DNA of 64,000 nt from positions 1,860,001 through 1,924,000 of the forward strand of contig NZ_JAWJZH010000001.1 in NCBI RefSeq assembly GCF_033063295.1, given 5' to 3'. Below are positions 9,778 to 18,954 of the stretch, one piece after another (position 1 is the stretch's first letter; each line of letters begins with the position of its first letter). The position numbers were made by a program, and so were the translations under genes. Under the pieces are notes generated by a model. It had not been told where the DNA came from. It saw nothing but the letters and a program-made list of their open reading frames with translations, and ran no database searches. The DNA comes from Nitrosomonas sp. Is35. Its GTDB lineage: Bacteria; Pseudomonadota; Gammaproteobacteria; Burkholderiales; Nitrosomonadaceae.

Positions 9778-10543
9778 ATTTAGGTGGTTTGAATAGATTA
9801 AAAAAATTATCCGTGGTTGCAGTTGCAATATCTTCCAGATCCGCATTCCGCAAGCGCGCGATTTCCTCCGCTACATGCCGCACGAATGCAGGTTGATTCT
9901 GTTTACCGCGAAAAGGCACCGGCGCGAGATAGGGCGAATCGGTTTCAATCAGCATTCTATCCAATTGAATGTTCTTGGCAACTTCTTTTAATGCCACGGC
10001 ATTTTTGAACGTCACGATGCCGGAAAATGAAATGTAAAAATTCAGCGCAATCGCTTGCTGCGCAACTTCCCAGCTTTCGGTAAAACAGTGCATCACGCCG
10101 CCCACCTGATCGGCACCCTCTTCTTGCATGATCCGCAGCGTATCGGCGGCAGCGGAGCGGGTATGGATGATCAGCGGTTTATTCACCTTACGTGCCGCGC
10201 GAATGTGCTGGCGGAAACGTTCCCGCTGCCATTCCAGATCGCCCTGCAGGCGGAAATAATCCAGACCGGTTTCACCGATGGCGATGACTTTCGGATGATT
10301 AGCCAGTTCGGCGATTTGCTCGGCGGACGGTTCGATCTGATCTTCATAATCCGGATGAACACCGACGGATGCGAATAGATTCTCGTGTGCTTCCGCCAAG
10401 GCGCGCACCCGTGGAAAGTTCGGCAAATCGACGCTGACGCAGAGCGCGTGCGTAACATGGTTGTCCTGCATGTTCAGTAATAATTGATCCAGATCTTTGG
10501 CCAGATCGGGAAAGTCGAGATGACAATGTGAATCGATAAACAT
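9761..10543 (-). CDS. tatD: TatD family metal-dependent hydrolase
   Basis: A 260-residue TIM-barrel hydrolase of the TatD/YcfH DNase family. Metal ligands are visible as MFIDSHCHLDF (HxH, residues 6-8), AIGETGLDYFR (Glu near 94), PLIIHTRSA (His near 132), VMHCFTES (His near 157) and LIETDSPYLAP (Asp near 207). These ligands make up the complete family set. It is cytoplasmic. It follows queD by 21 bases and overlaps the ankyrin gene. Family members are nucleases with 3'-5' exonuclease activity; the paralogue type (TatD, YcfH, YjjV) is not resolved. Confidence 0.92.
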   Translation of the reverse strand: MFIDSHCHLDFPDLAKDLDQLLLNMQDNHVTHALCVSVDLPNFPRVRALAEAHENLFASVGVHPDYEDQIEPSAEQIAELANHPKVIAIGETGLDYFRLQGDLEWQRERFRQHIRAARKVNKPLIIHTRSAAADTLRIMQEEGADQVGGVMHCFTESWEVAQQAIALNFYISFSGIVTFKNAVALKEVAKNIQLDRMLIETDSPYLAPVPFRGKQNQPAFVRHVAEEIARLRNADLEDIATATTDNFFNLFKPPKYGIPA

Positions 10544-10564
10544 AACAATAAATAGTCTCTAAAA

Positions 10565-11014
10565 TTAGACCCGGCCACGCACCGCGTCGGCCCAGCAGTT
10601 CGGTGTTTCATACAGACGCACCTGCTCGAGTTGCAGATGATTGCCATAGCTATCCTGATAGGCGCCATCCAGAATATTAAACGCAATCAGCGCCAGATTT
10701 TCCGCTGTCGGTTGCACATCCAACACAACGGTTTTATGATCTTCGATCGATTGCAAAAATTGTAAAACTTTCGTATCGCCTGAGTACACTAAGAATGCGT
10801 GATCCCACTGATCGACCAGTACCGATTTGGCAATGCGTTTGACTTCGGAGTAATCCATCACCATGCCTTGCTGCGCGACACCTTCGTCAGCGATAATGTG
10901 GCCGGATAGCGTAATCTCGATACAGTAACGGTGGCCGTGCAGATGGCGGCATTGGCTGTTATGCGTTGAAATGCGGTGACCTGCGTCAAATTCCAGCCTG
11001 CGAGTAATGAACAT
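10565..11014 (-). CDS. queD: 6-carboxy-5,6,7,8-tetrahydropterin synthase
   Basis: A 149-residue member of the 6-pyruvoyl-tetrahydropterin synthase family, acting in the queuosine/7-deazaguanine pathway. The zinc ligands and catalytic cysteine are visible in FDAGHRIS (His near 13) and SQCRHLHGHRY (Cys near 22, His near 26 and 28). The downstream signature MVDYSEVK-like MVMDYSEVKRI and the PTAENLA motif are also present. The length is slightly above E. coli QueD. The gene starts divergently from the radical SAM gene 42 bases away. Confidence 0.92.
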   Translation of the reverse strand: MFITRRLEFDAGHRISTHNSQCRHLHGHRYCIEITLSGHIIADEGVAQQGMVMDYSEVKRIAKSVLVDQWDHAFLVYSGDTKVLQFLQSIEDHKTVVLDVQPTAENLALIAFNILDGAYQDSYGNHLQLEQVRLYETPNCWADAVRGRV

Positions 11015-11056
11015 ACGTACAATTGAGAAGCAAAATGAATATATGGAATTGTAACA

Positions 11057-11917
11057 TTGCGAGCAAACTCTAAACTATTGAATACGACCGATCACAGCCG
11101 CGACAGCGCGGGACTCACCTATGTATATCCGGTGATTTCGCGCCGCGCCGGTGGTGTCTCGATCGGCATCAATTTGAATCCGAACAATGCCTGCAACTGG
11201 CGCTGCGTCTATTGCCAAGTGCCGGATCTGAAACGCGGTTCCGCGCCGCGCATCGATCTGAACCGGCTGGAGATCGAATTACGATCATTTCTGCACGAAC
11301 TGACAGCGGGAGATTACATGCAGCAGCATGTACCGCTTGAAGCCAGAAAAATTCACGATATCGCTTTATCCGGTAACGGTGAGCCGACAAGCGCGAAAGA
11401 ATTCGAGCAGGTGATCGAATTGATCGGTCGCGTCAAAAATGATTTCGCATTACCGGCAGCGTTAAAAATCGTGCTCATCACCAATGGCAGCTTGATTCAC
11501 CGCCCAACCGTACAAGCCGGTTTGAAGCGCATGGGAGAACTGAATGGAGAAGTCTGGTTCAAGTTCGATCGCGCCTCAAGCAAGGAAAGACAGCGCATCA
11601 ACAACACATCGATCAGCCTGAGAAAAATCCAGGATCATTTACGGATAGCGGCTTTACTCTGTCCGACTTGGTTACAAACTTGCGTTTTTCAGCTGGACGG
11701 CATGCCGCCCTCGGATGAAGAAACTGCCGCTTATTTAAGTTTTTTGCAACAACTGAGCCACGATAAAATTCCGGTCCAAGGCGTTTTATTGTATGGCATC
11801 GCCCGCCCATCGCTACAGCCGGAAGCATCTCGTCTTTCCAAAATTGACGATGCTTGGTTATCACAATTCGGCGAGCAAATTCAACGCACGGGGTACGCCG
11901 TCAAAATCAGCCAATAG
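11057..11917 (+). CDS. Radical SAM protein
   Basis: A 286-residue enzyme with the [4Fe-4S]-SAM cluster motif CxxxCxxC seen as NACNWRCVYC near residue 45, and the GNGEPT loop near residue 112. It belongs to the broad COG0731-like radical SAM group. It is not QueE: the QueE N-terminal FxGCNxxC context is missing even though queD is next door. The TTG at 11057 is the first possible start and has no convincing ribosome site, so the true start could be slightly inside. The 42-base gap to queD must hold both promoters if they are separate. Confidence 0.82.
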   Translation: MRANSKLLNTTDHSRDSAGLTYVYPVISRRAGGVSIGINLNPNNACNWRCVYCQVPDLKRGSAPRIDLNRLEIELRSFLHELTAGDYMQQHVPLEARKIHDIALSGNGEPTSAKEFEQVIELIGRVKNDFALPAALKIVLITNGSLIHRPTVQAGLKRMGELNGEVWFKFDRASSKERQRINNTSISLRKIQDHLRIAALLCPTWLQTCVFQLDGMPPSDEETAAYLSFLQQLSHDKIPVQGVLLYGIARPSLQPEASRLSKIDDAWLSQFGEQIQRTGYAVKISQ

Positions 11918-12287
11918 TGCGATGAATTGCTTTAGAAACCCAGTCTAAAACAGGGTTATATAGCACCCTATGTTGTTGATTTACAACAAAACAATATTCA
12001 ATCAATTCCACTAAAATCAATCAGTTATTTGACCATCATTTCACCACGTAATTGACTGAAATCTATCAATTACTTTATCAATAAGGGAAAAGCATTGTTT
12101 TAACGTATTATTTCCCCACTTCTCCATACATTGCAGCTATTTATAATACGACACCCTAATTGGCCGCCCTTGGCGATGTCATGCCATAAAGACCGGTAGC
12201 CTGCGGTATAATATTTACAATTTTCTGATACCAATCATATGATTCCATTTGATTACCAACCCGGATTATTAACAACGGAGCTTATTA
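11918..12287. other. 370-bp AT-rich upstream region of the porin gene
   Basis: No gene is supported here. The stretch is AT-rich, with TATAAT hexamers at 12142-12147 and 12207-12212, neither preceded by a convincing -35 box at normal spacing. A purine-rich ribosome site (ACGGAG) lies just before the porin ATG at 12288. It is most likely the promoter and leader of the porin gene. Confidence 0.5.
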
Positions 12288-13994
12288 ATGAATAACTCGA
12301 GATTCTTCACTTTCTCTGCATTTGCCACTCGTAAGCGAAAACTTGCTATGGCAGGAAGCATGCAGCGATGGTTACTTAAACTTGGTATATGCATGCTGAG
12401 TATGGGAGTGCCGCTGTCGGTGTATGCAAATCCACCCGCGTCTGCTCCTAAAGCTTTGGATGCACCCAAAGCTGCTGAAGCGCCCAAAGCGGCCGAGGCA
12501 CCGAAAGTTGCTGACGGTAAATTTGACATGGCCAAAGTACCGGCCGTCTCTGCTCCGTCACGTCCAGGCTTGTTTCTGTTACCGCCTGCCGCTCCTGGCT
12601 ACTTCTCACTGTGGGATTTGGTAACCGGTAACAAGCGTGAAAAACCGCCCGTTGCCCCTTATGCGCCGTTTGCGTTATTAACCACACCGTCGTACGACAT
12701 TGACTTTCGTTATCTAGCCACACCGGGACACGAAAAAGACATATTCGATCCGGTTAAGAGAATGAATCTCGGCGATGACTGGTTATTGTCACTGGGTGGT
12801 AACTTCTGGTATCGCTATATTCACGAAACGGATAGCCGTTTGAATGCAGCGGGTACCAATAATGACTTCCACTTGATACGCACCAGGGTTCATGCGGATT
12901 TATGGTATCGCGACAAAGTGCGGTTATTTGCCGAGCTCATTGATGCCCGCGCCTTTGGTTCCGAGTTGCCACCGCTTGCAACGGATAGAAATCATGCCGA
13001 CATATTGAATATGTTTACCGATATCAAGCTGGCCAATATCAATAATGGACCGGCGTATATCCGTGTGGGCCGTCAAGAGATGATGTATGGTTCGCAACGC
13101 TTGATTTCCACATTGGATTGGGTCAACACACGTAGAACATTCCAAGGTGTGAAAACGTTCTGGCGCACGGCGGAATGGGATGTGGATGCATTCTGGATGC
13201 GTCCGATGGTCATTGAGAAAGGGAACGTCGATAACTGGGATACACAACAGAACTTCTTTGGCTTGTGGGCTACCAATAAACCGAAACCAGGTCACTTAAT
13301 CGATCTTTACTTCCTTAGTCTAATCAATGATCGCAACGTTTCCGCTGCTAATTTACTAGCGGGAAATATTCTGCAAGGCAATGCCGATACCCATACGCTC
13401 GGTGGCCGCTTGGCAGGTAACTTTGATAATCTGCTGTATGAATTGGAAGGTATGTATCAGTTCGGTCAACGCTCCAATCTGGACGTATCCGCTTTCGCTG
13501 TGGCAACCGGCGTAGGTTACCGTTTACCGCTTCCGATGAACCCGCAAGGCTGGCTACGCTATGATTTTGCATCCGGCGACGGCAATTCCAAAGACGGCAG
13601 AAGCAATACGTTTAATCAGCTGTTCCCATTCGGTCACTACTATCTCGGTTTCCTGGATCGTGTCGGACGTCAGAACGTGCATGACTTCAATGCGCAGTTC
13701 ACCATGCATCCGATGCCTTGGATAACGTTCATCACGCAATATCATCGCTTCTACTTGGCGAATAACCGTGATTACTTATACAACGCTGCCGGTCAGGCAA
13801 CATTGCGGGACGTCACAGGCCAATCCGGCAGTCATATCGGCGATGAAATTGATTTCCGTTTAAATCTCCATATGAGCCGTCATCAGGACGTGTTACTGGG
13901 CTACTCAAAATTGTGGCGCGGTGAATTCCTGGATAAGCAAAGACCGGGAACCTCTCCTGATCTTTTCTACGTTCAATACAATTTCCGCTTCTGA
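12288..13994 (+). CDS. Alginate-export type outer-membrane porin
   Basis: A 568-residue outer-membrane beta-barrel protein of the Alginate_exp family. It starts with a long signal region (hydrophobic segment LGICMLSMGVPLSVYA near residues 33-48). Next is a low-complexity Ala-Pro-Lys segment with short repeats (APKALDAPKAAEAPKAAEA, residues 54-72), a likely periplasmic linker. Amphipathic beta strands follow, including LGGNFWYRYIHETDSRL, IRVGRQEMMYGSQRL and RTFQGVKTFWR. It ends in the aromatic C-terminus YVQYNFRF expected for BAM-dependent insertion. The substrate is not determined. A shorter relative lies at 57.9-59.3 kb. A strong terminator follows. Confidence 0.85.
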   Translation: MNNSRFFTFSAFATRKRKLAMAGSMQRWLLKLGICMLSMGVPLSVYANPPASAPKALDAPKAAEAPKAAEAPKVADGKFDMAKVPAVSAPSRPGLFLLPPAAPGYFSLWDLVTGNKREKPPVAPYAPFALLTTPSYDIDFRYLATPGHEKDIFDPVKRMNLGDDWLLSLGGNFWYRYIHETDSRLNAAGTNNDFHLIRTRVHADLWYRDKVRLFAELIDARAFGSELPPLATDRNHADILNMFTDIKLANINNGPAYIRVGRQEMMYGSQRLISTLDWVNTRRTFQGVKTFWRTAEWDVDAFWMRPMVIEKGNVDNWDTQQNFFGLWATNKPKPGHLIDLYFLSLINDRNVSAANLLAGNILQGNADTHTLGGRLAGNFDNLLYELEGMYQFGQRSNLDVSAFAVATGVGYRLPLPMNPQGWLRYDFASGDGNSKDGRSNTFNQLFPFGHYYLGFLDRVGRQNVHDFNAQFTMHPMPWITFITQYHRFYLANNRDYLYNAAGQATLRDVTGQSGSHIGDEIDFRLNLHMSRHQDVLLGYSKLWRGEFLDKQRPGTSPDLFYVQYNFRF

Positions 13995-14013
13995 GTTAGT
14001 TTCAATCAGGTTA

Positions 14014-14051
14014 AAACAACAACGGCAACCCATGGGTTGCCGTTGTTGTTT
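14014..14051. terminator. Perfect 18-bp hairpin terminator between convergent genes
   Basis: An uninterrupted 38-base palindrome centred on CCATGG, with A-rich left and T-rich right flanks in its own arms (AAACAACAACGGC / GCCGTTGTTGTTT). It lies 20 bases after the porin stop and 26 bases before the end of the convergent amidohydrolase gene, so it can stop transcription from both sides. Confidence 0.9.
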
Positions 14052-14076
14052 AGAAGCGCAGTAATTGAATGATAAT

Positions 14077-15605
14077 TTACTGGCAACCGGATACCGGCAG
14101 CCAATTCACCAACGGCCCCTCGCTGCGCAATAGCCCGTCCGCTTGCTTCATGAAATAAACATGATTATCCGCAAAAGAAATGCCTGCATACACTTGCGTG
14201 GCAGGATAATAACGGTAACTGTAGAGACTTGAAACCACCGTTGTCTGGCCAGCAGGTGATAATAATTCCGGGTATTTCCCTTCCGCCCAAGTCAGAAAAC
14301 ATTCAATACTTGCCGGGGATGATTGGTTAATGAATTTACTCACAATCGTGCGTCCGCCGGAAATCACCAATTGCGGATATTCCAGCAGTTTGAATTTCTG
14401 AAATGGATTACCTTTTACCGCAATCACATCGGCCGGGGCACCCGCCACCAATGTTCCTAGCGGCGCCAGACCCAAATGCTCACCCGCTTTTGATGTGGCC
14501 GCTTTAATGACATTGACCACGCCGGTAAAATCGATCGATTCCCCACTGGTTAAATGCAAGATCATATGCAGCTCTTCCCCGTTGATCCCCCAAGGCACAT
14601 TGTCATGGCCAATCTCCGAGCCATAGATAAATTTCGCGCCTTTACTGGCCAGGCTCATGGTATTGGAGTGAATACCCTTGCCGGTGGCCGTGTTCACACA
14701 AGCTGCCAGCGTATCAATGGTGGTGACGAACGTAACCCCTTGATCCACCGCGCGTTGCAGCAAATCTTCCCTGATTTCGCCACAAGGAATATGCGCAAAT
14801 TCATCAACGCCTGCATTAAGCGCCCGTTCAAAACCGGTATTCTCACCGGCATGCACCAGAACACGTTTACCCAATGCATGCGCTTTGGCCACAATGGCAT
14901 TAGCGATGTCTTGCGATAATATCGGCCAGGGCGTCTCGGGTACCGGGCCATCGTGCGGTTGCATCCATGGCGCACCGGTTTCGCCTCCCGGTTCCAATGC
15001 CATTTTGATTGCAGTGGCCCCACCGGCAATCAGATCCGTGATCACTTTTTCGGCTTCTGCCGTGGATGCGACTGGAATGCCGATTTTGTCATAACCACCA
15101 TCGCCACCGCCGAAAACATTCAGCGGATAACCACCGGCCGCTTGAATAATCGGACCGGTGTTTAACAGCCGCAGCGTCCCATCACCGCCTTCCTTAGCCT
15201 GCAATGGACCGCCGGTATCCTGAACGGTCGTTACACCGTGTTCCAACACAGCATTTTTTTAACACTCTGGAATGTAATATGCGCGTGCGATTCGATAAAT
15301 CCCGGCAGAATAGTCGCATCCCCTAAATTAATCTGATTGGCACAGGACCCGCTCAACTCCGTCAAAGCCCCAATGCGCTTGATCTTATCGCCTTCAATCA
15401 GCACCGCCATATTGTCTTGCGGAAAATTGACGCCGTCGAACAACCGGGCGGCTGCCAGTATTTGGCATTCCGGCAGACCGGGCGCTAACGTAACCGAACC
15501 GCCGTGATCTTCTCCATCATGACCGAATGCGTTGAAACTGATCCCGTGCCAAAGAATCAGCGCAATGGTTATCTTTTTGTTAAAACTGAAATTTATATTT
15601 GTCAT
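14077..15605 (-). pseudogene. Secreted amidohydrolase, frameshifted at an A7 run
   Basis: Two frames together make one amidohydrolase of about 510 residues. The first (15605 down to 15231) has a signal peptide (KKITIALILWHGISFNAFG), a His/Asp-rich start HDGEDHGG and the metal motif GFIESHAHITF. The second covers the rest from VLEHGVTTVQDTGG to WLPVSGCQ, with LVHAGENTGF, DEFAHIP, GSEIGHDN and APADVIAVKGNP typical of imidazolonepropionase-like enzymes. The break is at seven Ts (15254-15260, A7 on the coding strand). One extra A would restore KKNAVLEHGV. It may be a true inactivation, a sequencing error or slippage. The start MTNINFSF at 15605 is preferred to 15638. Confidence 0.8.
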
Positions 15606-15644
15606 TTTAATCCAGTATGGATGAAATTGATTCAGCACAAACGG

Positions 15645-15692
15645 CAGCCCCGTATCACGCCGAAGAGGTAGAATTCGCGTGATACGGGGCTG
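15645..15692 (-). terminator. 16-bp perfect stem-loop after the PEP-CTERM gene
   Basis: Arms 15645-15660 and 15677-15692 (CAGCCCCGTATCACGC and its complement) enclose a 16-base loop. The position, 47 bases beyond the PEP-CTERM stop on the minus strand, fits a terminator or 3' stabiliser. The downstream T-tract is weak, so termination itself is uncertain. Confidence 0.6.
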
Positions 15693-15738
15693 TGCAGTAC
15701 CAATAGCCAGGAGTAGTTGGCTATAGAATCAACTCCGA

Positions 15739-16530
15739 TTAGAGTTTACGGCGGCGGCTTGCGCTGAAACCGATCAAGCCAAGGCCTGCCAGCAACATGG
15801 CATAGGTTTCAGGTTCCGGCACCACGGACACGACACCTGTCACACCTAATGAAGGAAATGGGGTAGCTGAACTAAAATAATCCGTACCGCCAACAAAAAT
15901 GGAATAGTCACCGGCTGTCAAATGGAAGACTCCTGATACGAAATGATCCGCTAAACCATCACCACCAGCGATAACACCGGTGCCATAGTCGACGCTACCG
16001 TCATACGCATGACCGACATAAGTGAAAGCACTAGCCGGATCAGTGTTGTCGTTAGTAATGCTCCAGTCCGTCAATGATCTGAACGAACCTTCTGTCAAAC
16101 CAACACCGCCCACAGCATCACGGATAGCGACCGAGCCTGTTGCAAAATCGTAATCCGCCGCGAATGGTGCAGTATGCGCAAGCCCGCGATAGACAGAAAA
16201 TCCTGGCAGAATACCGGCCGCAACCGAGGCGCCAGCCGAAGTAACAAAGGCTTGTTCCTGGAATGCAATTTTGACATCGGCGTCGTTATCCAAGTGGAAA
16301 CGGTATGCTCTGAGCCGATGGGAATCACCCCAATCCGCATCCGTTCCGTCAATCCAGCCGTGCAAGCCTGTAACAGCCTGGTTCGTAATGGTTGAAGATG
16401 CTGCCGAAGTGCCCGTGAACGAACCAAAATCGCGGCCACCATAGCCGATATGTGCCATGGCAGGCAATGATGTCAAACCCGCCAATAACAATGCATATTT
16501 CAATGTACTTTTAACGAATGTCTCTTTCAT
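15739..16530 (-). CDS. PEP-CTERM sorting domain protein
   Basis: A 263-residue exported protein. It has an N-terminal signal peptide (VKSTLKYALLLAGLTSLPAMA). The C-terminal PEP-CTERM tag consists of VVPEPETYAMLLAGLG, a hydrophobic helix and the basic end ASRRRKL. Such proteins are cut and anchored or released by exosortase (EpsH/XrtA) and usually belong to the exopolysaccharide matrix. The middle is rich in Gly, Ser, Thr and Asp with no enzymatic motif seen. No exosortase gene is in the window. A palindrome upstream (16590-16601) may be its operator. Confidence 0.92.
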   Translation of the reverse strand: MKETFVKSTLKYALLLAGLTSLPAMAHIGYGGRDFGSFTGTSAASSTITNQAVTGLHGWIDGTDADWGDSHRLRAYRFHLDNDADVKIAFQEQAFVTSAGASVAAGILPGFSVYRGLAHTAPFAADYDFATGSVAIRDAVGGVGLTEGSFRSLTDWSITNDNTDPASAFTYVGHAYDGSVDYGTGVIAGGDGLADHFVSGVFHLTAGDYSIFVGGTDYFSSATPFPSLGVTGVVSVVPEPETYAMLLAGLGLIGFSASRRRKL

Positions 16531-16950
16531 AAATGACCCTAATTTCTTATTTGATTATGAATAGGCGAGAAAAGATTTCACACCTGCAGCGTTGGCCAAC
16601 GTACGCGCAGTATTGATCAAACACAGTTAAGGGTCAATGCGGTAAATTGTCGCAGTTACAATGAGTTACGTTTACTTTTACAAGACAAAAAGATCCCTTC
16701 CTGAACGTAAAAATAACGTCAAGAGCACAAACTCTGAATATGCAAGCAATGCAGATTATCTAAAGCATTGTATAAATTACAAAAATAAAATAGTTAACGA
16801 TAATACGGCCACCGGTGATCACGACAGGAAAGAATGAACATCAAGGCAAAAATTTCGTATGCGATACCCATAATCCGTGCTTTTACCCGCCGTGATGTGT
16901 GGTGACATTGGTTTTCCTCTTCTCTTCAAGAGATCAAGCATGTTCGCAAT
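16531..16950. other. 420-bp intergenic region holding a 12-bp palindrome
   Basis: No gene is supported. It contains the upstream region of the PEP-CTERM gene, with the perfect palindrome CGTTGGCCAACG at 16590-16601 about 60 bases before the start codon. The rest is AT-rich and leads into the 3' end of the GH88-like gene. The palindrome could be an operator. No sigma-54 or clear sigma-70 promoter was recognised. Confidence 0.35.
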
Positions 16951-18111
16951 CTAACAATGACCGGGTTCGATAAAACCCGTCAGCGCGGCGAGCGCGGCCA
17001 TCAGGAAAAAATTACCCCACACCGATTCCACCAATTCTTCTTCGTTCTGCCCGGTTTTGTAGCAACACCCCCAGAAAACGCCGGTTGAGCTATTTTTCTG
17101 ATTTTCACTGTATCCGGTATCTTGCTGAAATCCGATGAAATACTGGCTGCGGATGATTACACTGATCTGACGATGCGCGTAAGCGCGCCAATATTCGCCT
17201 TCGGGCAGCAAACGCGCCAGGGAAAGCATCGCAATCGATGCGATGACGGCAGCGGAAGGATCATCGCACGACACCAATTGGCCGAGCCGGTTAGGCGGCA
17301 AGGAATCCGGGCGGGAATACTGCCAATACTCACAGGCCGTTTTGGCATGCGTCAAATACGGTTCACCCCACACAGCCGCTGCCCGGGTTAATCCTAGCAT
17401 CGCCCAGGATTGACCGCGTGACCATGTGCCCGCTTGATCGTCCGGCTGAAACCCCCTGCCGTCAAAAAACGCGCTGGCATGGAATGCGCCATTATGGCGG
17501 CGGCACGCCGTCAACATCGTCTCGGTATGATGCTGTGCCATGTAGTAATGGAGATTTTGTTCGCCGCTGGTCAGGAGCTGAAGCAGCGCAGCAAAATTAT
17601 CGATCGCGATCGACTGATAACCAGTGGAAACTGCGCCCATCGCAGCACCCAGCGGAATGCAATTTAATTTCGGATTGAAACTGAGTGCGAGCGCGGTAAT
17701 GGATTTCCGGGTCAGGGCGCGCGCTTGCGTATCGCGGAACCAGATTTCCCCCAAGGCTGCGCCATACCAGGAAATCAAACTGCGATATCCCGAATCGACA
17801 GGAATTTTTCCGGCCAGGCGCTGGCAAATATCGGCAGCATTCTGTTGATCGCTGACCGATTCGGTTAATTTTGCCCGCAACCACCAGCACGCTCCCCAGA
17901 AACCGCCCATCCAGGAACCGCCGGAGGAAACAGTCCAGGCATTGGTATTCTTCGACGAATACAATGGAAAATCGGTTGCGCAAATCGCATTGATCGCATC
18001 CATGCGGCGAAACATCAATTCCAGCGCCTCAATCATTTCTTTGGAACTAAGCAATGGATCAGCCTCGTTATGAGGTATAGATATAAATCTTTCTCTAAAA
18101 GGCAATGTCAT
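16951..18111 (-). CDS. Glycoside hydrolase family 88-like protein (unsaturated glucuronyl hydrolase type)
   Basis: A 386-residue alpha6/alpha6-barrel protein. GH88/GH105 hallmarks are visible: VSSGGSWMGGFWGACWWL near residue 62, the catalytic-region motif TWSRGQSWAMLGLTRAA near 232, and DDPSAAVIASIAMLSLARLL near 290 (the usual DSSAAAIAA element). No signal peptide is seen, so a cytoplasmic role is likely. Family enzymes remove unsaturated uronic acids from lyase-made disaccharides. The nearby alginate-type porin and PEP-CTERM protein make a polysaccharide link tempting but unproven. Confidence 0.75.
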   Translation of the reverse strand: MTLPFRERFISIPHNEADPLLSSKEMIEALELMFRRMDAINAICATDFPLYSSKNTNAWTVSSGGSWMGGFWGACWWLRAKLTESVSDQQNAADICQRLAGKIPVDSGYRSLISWYGAALGEIWFRDTQARALTRKSITALALSFNPKLNCIPLGAAMGAVSTGYQSIAIDNFAALLQLLTSGEQNLHYYMAQHHTETMLTACRRHNGAFHASAFFDGRGFQPDDQAGTWSRGQSWAMLGLTRAAAVWGEPYLTHAKTACEYWQYSRPDSLPPNRLGQLVSCDDPSAAVIASIAMLSLARLLPEGEYWRAYAHRQISVIIRSQYFIGFQQDTGYSENQKNSSTGVFWGCCYKTGQNEEELVESVWGNFFLMAALAALTGFIEPGHC

Positions 18112-18169
18112 GGCAAAAGTGCTGTAAATATTCCGGTTAAGTGCATGGCATATGCCGCGGGAAATTCTT

Positions 18170-18442
18170 TTAGCCTGCCGTCAGGGCAGGCAAGATGGTC
18201 ACGATATCGCCATCCTGCAGGTTGGTTGCCAAGCCGTCATGCAAGCGGATGTCGTTATCGTTGACATAGATATTGATGAAACGATACGCGCTGCCGTCGA
18301 AAATCAATTTCGCTCTGATACCTGGATACTGCTGCTCCATCCGCTCAATGACTTCGGAAACCTTAACGCCTTCGATCGCGATATGCTTTTGCTGATTCGT
18401 CAAGGGTCTTAATAGCGTTGGAATAATTACCGTGATTGGCAT
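18170..18442 (-). CDS. MoaD/ThiS-family sulfur carrier, CysO type, with Ala-Gly C-terminus
   Basis: A 90-residue ubiquitin-fold protein with MPITVIIPTLLRPLTNQQ at the start and VSEVIERMEQQYPGI, FINIYVNDNDIR and LQDGDIVTILPALTAG at the end. It resembles CysO, the sulfur carrier for cysteine synthesis. It lies 68 bases downstream of a JAMM protease gene of the Mec type on the same strand, the usual pairing. The odd point is the last two residues: carriers need Gly-Gly for adenylation, but this gene encodes Ala-Gly directly before the stop (codons GCA GGC TAA). Function as a carrier is therefore uncertain. Confidence 0.82.
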   Translation of the reverse strand: MPITVIIPTLLRPLTNQQKHIAIEGVKVSEVIERMEQQYPGIRAKLIFDGSAYRFINIYVNDNDIRLHDGLATNLQDGDIVTILPALTAG

Positions 18443-18510
18443 GTCTGCACCTGCTTAAATATTTTCTGCGGTAGGAAAACGCGTATTACGTTGTCAGGAT
18501 CGATCCGCAC

Positions 18511-18954
18511 TTAAGCAACCATTTGTAATTCGAGCTCAGGTTGATATTGCCGCACGATCCGCACCCTTTCCTCAATCACCATTTGATCGGCAATGCGAAA
18601 ACTGCGGATCTCCTCTTGATAGAGATGCTGCGTAGGAATGATGACGTAATGCGCTTGCGGCTCGGTAGCCAACTCGACGTCGCTGCGTCTCGGATAAGCT
18701 GGGCTGCTGGTGTGGGAGTGGTAAATAACGACCGGTTCCTCGCAACGCGCGCTCATTTCTTTCCAGACTTGCAATTGCTGCTGCGGGTCAAACAGAAAGA
18801 AATTGTCCGATTGCGCGGCATTACGCATAGGAATCAGACGCAGCGGCCAATTGGATCCCGCAGGACCGGCGATGATGCCACAGGTTTCCACCGGATGATC
18901 ATTCAGTGCCTGAGTGATCATGGCTTCAACCAATTTAGCGTGTATCGTCAACAT
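18511..18954 (-). CDS. M67-family JAMM metalloprotease, Mec-like, altered active site
   Basis: A 147-residue JAB1/MPN protein. JAMM residues are Glu23 (HPVETCGI), His79 and His81 (YHSHTSSP) and Asp92. The family pattern H-x-H-x7-S-x2-D calls for Ser at position 89, but Arg is encoded (AYPRRSD). In the CysO pathway Mec releases cysteine from the carrier's C-terminus. The gene has a strong ribosome site (AAAGGAG 9 bases before ATG) and leads the two-gene unit with the sulfur carrier. The start codon is well supported. Confidence 0.85.
   Translation of the reverse strand: MLTIHAKLVEAMITQALNDHPVETCGIIAGPAGSNWPLRLIPMRNAAQSDNFFLFDPQQQLQVWKEMSARCEEPVVIYHSHTSSPAYPRRSDVELATEPQAHYVIIPTQHLYQEEIRSFRIADQMVIEERVRIVRQYQPELELQMVA

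Noticed and set aside
11057..11917. Radical SAM protein as QueE, given the neighbouring queD
   Set aside because: Sequence context of the Cys motif (NACNWRCVYC) and the GNGEPT loop fit the general COG0731-like group, not QueE.
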